The notes under the pieces: model-generated
Database searches by the model: none
What the model saw: the letters and a program-made list of their open reading frames with translations, nothing else
Told to the model about the DNA's origin: nothing
Position numbers and translations under genes: made by a program
Origin: Trissonchulus latispiculum
Taxonomy: Eukaryota; Nematoda; Enoplea; Enoplida; Ironidae
Reading direction: 5' to 3'
NCBI GenBank assembly: GCA_030248195.1
Contig: JASAND010013439.1
Span: 26,862-90,861, forward strand
DNA: 64,000 bases
In this document: positions 59,903 through 64,000 of the stretch, piece after piece
How positions within the stretch are numbered: the first letter of the stretch is position 1
Layout: each line of letters starts with the position of its first letter

Positions 59903-62089
59903 GCTATATAACTTATGATGCTCGGTACTGTTCATACTTCGTGCTCTGTTAGCCTATAACTTTTCAAGTCCCGCATTTTCAGGTGAACAGATAAAATGTT
60001 TGGTTTTTGCCATTATCCTCTCCGAATTTGTTATTGTGGCAGGAAAAGGGCACCAAAATGAACATATTACCTTTTACAAGCTTTGAGCTTGGTGGTTAAG
60101 TCAAAGAGCTAAGCCAAAAACGATTTTGCGGGTCCAAAAACGGCCATGTTCGAGGAAATGAGTTTTTCAAAGTCCGTAAAATTTATAAGGACAATTTTGT
60201 TTTATTTATACTCAATAGATAAGATACGCCGCTTCATGGCGTTTCAAAAAATCACCACCAAAGGACGCACAAAAGGATACCGCCCACCACTTTATTTTAG
60301 CTTTTGCTTTAAATATACACCAAAACATTTGTTAAGAATATTGTGCTTTTCCGTTAACGTTATTTAGCCTTATTTTTTCCGCATTTCGAGTAATTTTGTG
60401 TTTTCAACTATGACATTGGTATTAATTAAAGCATACTAATGGGAAATTCGAAGTTGGTGTTTGAGTCAAGAATAACTGAGATGTCGCATGTCGAGTTTGA
60501 AAAAATGGCACCGATGTACGCATTAGTGATTTTCTTTTGAAATGATAAACATGCTAAGATGCTAAACAAGTTACCCCTTACAAGGGGAATAATACCGCCT
60601 TAGAGTTTGGAATTTATGTGTTAATGTGTTACTAATAATTAATATGTGTTTATGTGTTATTTAGTTTATTGTTTTCATCATACTGTTCTAGTGTACGGTG
60701 ACGTTAGCTTTTGACTAGTTTCAACTCCCAACATTTGCCGTTTCTGAGACAAAAGAATGGGAGTATTTCATTACCATTTGCCACTGCCAATTGTGACACT
60801 AAAATTATACCGGAAGAAGGATTCGATCTGTGTCCGAAACAGCTCCAAGCGGACACCCTAGCCACTACACTACTCTGACTATAGCGAATTTATCGAGTAA
60901 ACCGCGAGAGAGAAAATTGTCATTTATCTATATTATATATGTTTATTTTAAACAATTTATTTTATCTAAATTCTGAAGCAAAGCAAGCACTAATGAAATA
61001 ACTACAGTGCAAGCGCAAAATCAGTCTTTGCACACGAAAATTGTAATATCCGTTTTAGCTATTTATTGATCTGTTAAACCTCTGGCAATCAAATGACAGG
61101 CAAATAACGCCCGAGTTTCGGTAATATGAGAAAAGGCAGAAAGTGATCGTTTGCAAAAAAATTTACTGGGCGTTGAAAATGAACTAAATTGACTGTAATG
61201 CCGCTGTAAAAATTGCAAAATCGTAAAAAATTGTTGGGCAAAAAAACCTGCGTAACAGGGACATGTGTTGAAGATAGGACGGAAATCCTCCGCGCCAATC
61301 AATTTACATGCAAAACATATGAATTTAAATGGGTCAACCCATTACAAGTATACCGCCTCCGGCGATATAATAAAAAAAATTACCCTGGACAAAATATTCA
61401 GTTAACTAATCCCTGTTCGAAATTTCATTTTAATTTTTTCTATTTTTTAGTTATCATCAAACTGTGAAAGCTATACATTGGCTGGAGAATATTCACGTTT
61501 TGGTTCTTTCTTGCTTTGCAGGCTTACTCCTACTTACGAAGAAGTTACTTTACTTCATTATCGTTTTCTAAACTCTAATTCTAACTTACTCTTAAAGATT
61601 GCCCACACAACAATCGGTTGTAGTATCTTCGTTATGACATTGTTCCCGACGTTGCCCATTTTTCTGGAGAATTGTGATAGAATCTTAACTTTGAAAAGCT
61701 TCCAATTTTCTCTAAATAAATATAAAAAATTCTCAAAATATTCTTCATATTAATAACAAGCAGGCCCCAAAAGGGGCAATATTCCTTTGCAGACCTGTTA
61801 TTAATCAACAACAAATGAATTAAGCTAGAGTTAAGTTGCAAGCGACATCACTTGCTGATTGCTTTCGAGTTCGCATATGTAGTTTTCGAATTCGAATTAT
61901 TACTATTGCTCTTCGTAATATTCCATATATGTATGACTTACAATCAGCTAATCCCTCATTAATCGACCACTGCAGTGAACTCTTAGGTACGGCTTGAGCA
62001 TAGACCCCTCACAACGTGACCACTTTCAAAGTGTAGTATACTAACACTGGCATCTTGAACAAAACGTCTTATTCTAATTTTCCAGTTTA
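59903..62089. other. Repeat fragments, no supported gene
   Basis: A fragment of the TTAA family lies at about 60050-60280. A CCCCTTACAAGGGG palindrome lies near 60572. The frame at 61213-61467 contains CVTGTC but has no splice or partner evidence. Confidence 0.4.
60803..60882 (-). other. tRNA-like sequence (SINE head or pseudogene)
   Basis: On the minus strand, A-box like TAGTGTAGTGGCTAGGGTG and B-box like GATCGAATCC occur at tRNA spacing. The acceptor stem does not pair convincingly. Its A-box resembles that of the SINE at 43645, suggesting a common origin. Confidence 0.5.
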
Positions 62090-62090
62090 G

Positions 62091-62351
62091 TACCCATCTG
62101 TAACAGCGTTCTTGTTTTTGTTATTCCTATTTTCAACCTCCTTCGCTGAACTTCAGCTGCTAAAAATTGGCGATTGTAGGCCTAAGTCCCACATCTCGTT
62201 GGCGAATGGTGAGCCTAAGTCAAGCCAGGTGCAAACCTACGTAACTACACCTCTGTGTAGCTCCCAAGCCACACTGGTGTTCAAAAACATGCAACCGTTC
62301 AGGTTGCTGACAGCCGAAGACTGCGCGAAGGCAGTCTGTGCGACTCCTTAA
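62091..62351 (+). CDS. Terminal exon of a small secreted cysteine-containing protein
   Basis: After the acceptor TTTAG at 62090 the frame is open to TAA at 62349. A strongly hydrophobic stretch (FLFLLFLFSTSFAE) looks like a signal-peptide core with cleavage near SFA-E, so the ATG should be in a short upstream exon that was not found. The mature part has GDCRPK, TPLC, QPFRLLTAEDCA and VCATP: four cysteines. DCRPK and QPFxxL-x-x-EDCA recur in the last exon of the gene at 42361, so the two are probably paralogous modules. AATAAA lies at 62504. Function unknown. Confidence 0.5.
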   Translation, partial: YPSVTAFLFLLFLFSTSFAELQLLKIGDCRPKSHISLANGEPKSSQVQTYVTTPLCSSQATLVFKNMQPFRLLTAEDCAKAVCATP

Positions 62352-62503
62352 ATAGCGGTTGCAAAACCTAATTCGCATAATCTCACACAAAAAAACCGGC
62401 CCTAAGTTAGCCCTATGTTGAATATAGGGTTTCTGAATAGAGAAGTGACTCACCCTACAATGAACATACTAATTTCCTTTTTATACATTCCTGCTCCAGC
62501 AGG

Positions 62504-62509
62504 AATAAA
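62504..62509 (+). terminator. Candidate poly(A) signal of the 62091 exon
   Basis: AATAAA 153 bases after the stop codon. Confidence 0.35.
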
Positions 62510-63978
62510 TATTAATCAGCCGAAATATTTCTCAAAAGTTAGTGAAGCAAGCTATTTTTCCAGTATTTTTGCTGCCTTTGGACAAAATTTTACCCACCCG
62601 TTGTCCTTGTCTGCAGGTTTTTGACTATTAACCAAGATTACTGACTTATACATTGCCCATGATGAGAAGATGCTTAGCTCCCTGTAACACCACTGCAAAA
62701 GAATGTAGAGTGGGATAGAGTGAGTGCATTATGAGCCATTATTTTAATATTATATGTTATAATGCAATTTTGTGTCAAAAACCAAGTGCTATTTTTCAAA
62801 AAATCAACTTACTCGTCTTGAAAAACGTTAGTCTCGCTGTACAATAGCAGACACCTACGCGGTTCGAAACTGAAAGCTGAAGACCTTTACTAATCACTCG
62901 CTTGTCACAGCAAAAAAGCAATAAAAATCAATAGACATTAAATTTAAGCTTTAATTTAAATTTAAACTAAAAAACCGACGCAGGATTATTAATAATTAGA
63001 TTTGATTATGTGATTAGAATAAACTATGATTAGACTATTTTCCACTTTTTTGCCTTATTGTCACACCCCAGTTGCGTTCGCGATGAGGGGTAACGCCAGA
63101 CCGAATTTGCTCAGGGTCCATGGTCTGGCGTTGAATAATTGCACATGCAATTTCCCGATTCGAAGGCAAGGCTACTACCGGAGCAGAAGCGACCACAATG
63201 CTCTCATTGCATCACGAGCGCCCGTTGGCTCTAGCCAAAGGGGGTTTCCCCCAGGACGGCCAATTCCTTGAAAATCTCGGATAACAACAGCAACACAATT
63301 ACTGGGGGGGGGAAGAATCATTGGCACAGCCGTGCCATACCTATTTCATAACAATTTTGTTACCGACAGGCAACAGAAAATTTTGGAAGTTTTGTTTTGA
63401 GCAGCGAAAGCGGAGTACCTCTACATTCCTCCGCAGTCAACTCAGGCGTTCACTTGCGTGTTTAGGTGTGCGTCTGTGTTAGAGTAAAACCGTTTGTAAC
63501 AGCAAAACAGAGCATAGTATACATGCCGCGTATAACTGGTCACTAGATTTCTGTAATATTTTGTAAATTGACGATTTCATTTCTTCGGAAAAAGGACTGA
63601 ACCATCAGCTGCCGTTCCGTCGCCGCTACAGATCTCCGTCTCAGCAGGGTGTTTGTGTTTTGGATCTATAATTGCAAAAATACCAGAGAGAGACCTAGTT
63701 ACGAGGTAGCTTTTTGCTGACCTTTATCTTGTTAGGGAGTAGCAATACATCCGAACTTTTATATTAAGTTTGTCAACTGTCTTTGTTTGTCCCCAGACTT
63801 AAGCTTCAAGTAGCGAAGCAAGCGTACAACCGTTTCGTGATAACTATACACAATAATATTTCTCCAAATTCCGGAAAATCATCAAGATGAGACTTAATTC
63901 CGCCTACACCTACCTACATCTTACAGACAGGAAATGACGATAGGCTGTTTCGTTCTAATCCTAAAGAGTCAGAGTGGC
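62510..63978. other. Non-coding stretch with a stem-loop
   Basis: AACGCCAGACC at 63092-63102 pairs perfectly with GGTCTGGCGTT at 63122-63132 across 19 bases. A segment at 63155-63270 resembles 26365-26465, which is reported among the findings. No gene was supported. Confidence 0.45.
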
Positions 63979-64000
63979 CAAGAGTACGTAATGACTGTTG
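63979..64000. mobile_element. Left end of another CAAGAGTAC-family element
   Basis: CAAGAGTACGTAATGACTGT matches the family terminus for 9 bases exactly and then approximately, and runs off the end of the window. The preceding 7-mer is GAGTGGC. Confidence 0.45.

Overview
The window is nuclear DNA from a bilaterian animal, most likely an invertebrate. Coding sequence is split by introns with GT-AG borders and conserved phases. Two genes are recognisable: PPP1R37 (protein phosphatase 1 regulatory subunit 37) and a thyroid hormone receptor (TR) type nuclear receptor. TRs are found in bilaterians. The short A/B domain and divergent ligand-binding domain argue against a vertebrate. A flatworm or another lophotrochozoan is plausible, but nothing here fixes the phylum.

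Layout. 1-800: decayed LINE reverse transcriptase on the minus strand. 800-6660: repeats, including a 153-bp tandem repeat and a 1.6-kb foldback element. 6664-9645: last three visible exons of PPP1R37, plus strand. 9646-24240: almost wholly transposon derived. 24240-35243: TR gene, plus strand, with two candidate alternative first exons, each preceded by a cluster of TGACCT/AGGTCA receptor half-sites; the introns carry large palindromic elements. 35244-42300: 3' flank and more DNA transposons. 42361-46590: gene for a cysteine-rich protein with a Ser/Thr-rich exon; its last exon is split by a 1.5-kb hAT-like element. 52648-56999: a complete six-exon gene for a secreted 250-residue protein with 26 cysteines; every internal exon is phase 1-1. 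57466-58440: broken Ty1/copia polymerase. 62091-62351: terminal exon of a small secreted protein whose cysteine motifs match the last exon of the 42361 gene.

Of the 64 kb only about 4 kb is recognisably coding. The right half looks like a same-strand cluster of rapidly evolving secreted cysteine-rich genes, distinct from the two conserved cellular genes on the left. Transposons make up much of the rest. Many can be delimited exactly from terminal inverted repeats (TIRs) and target-site duplications (TSDs): a CAAGAGTAC family with 7-bp TSDs, hAT-like elements with 8-bp TSDs, near-perfect palindromes starting GGATCT with 8-bp TSDs (Merlin-like), TTAA elements and TA elements. Several are nested. 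All functional statements rest on motif recognition by eye; no database search was possible.
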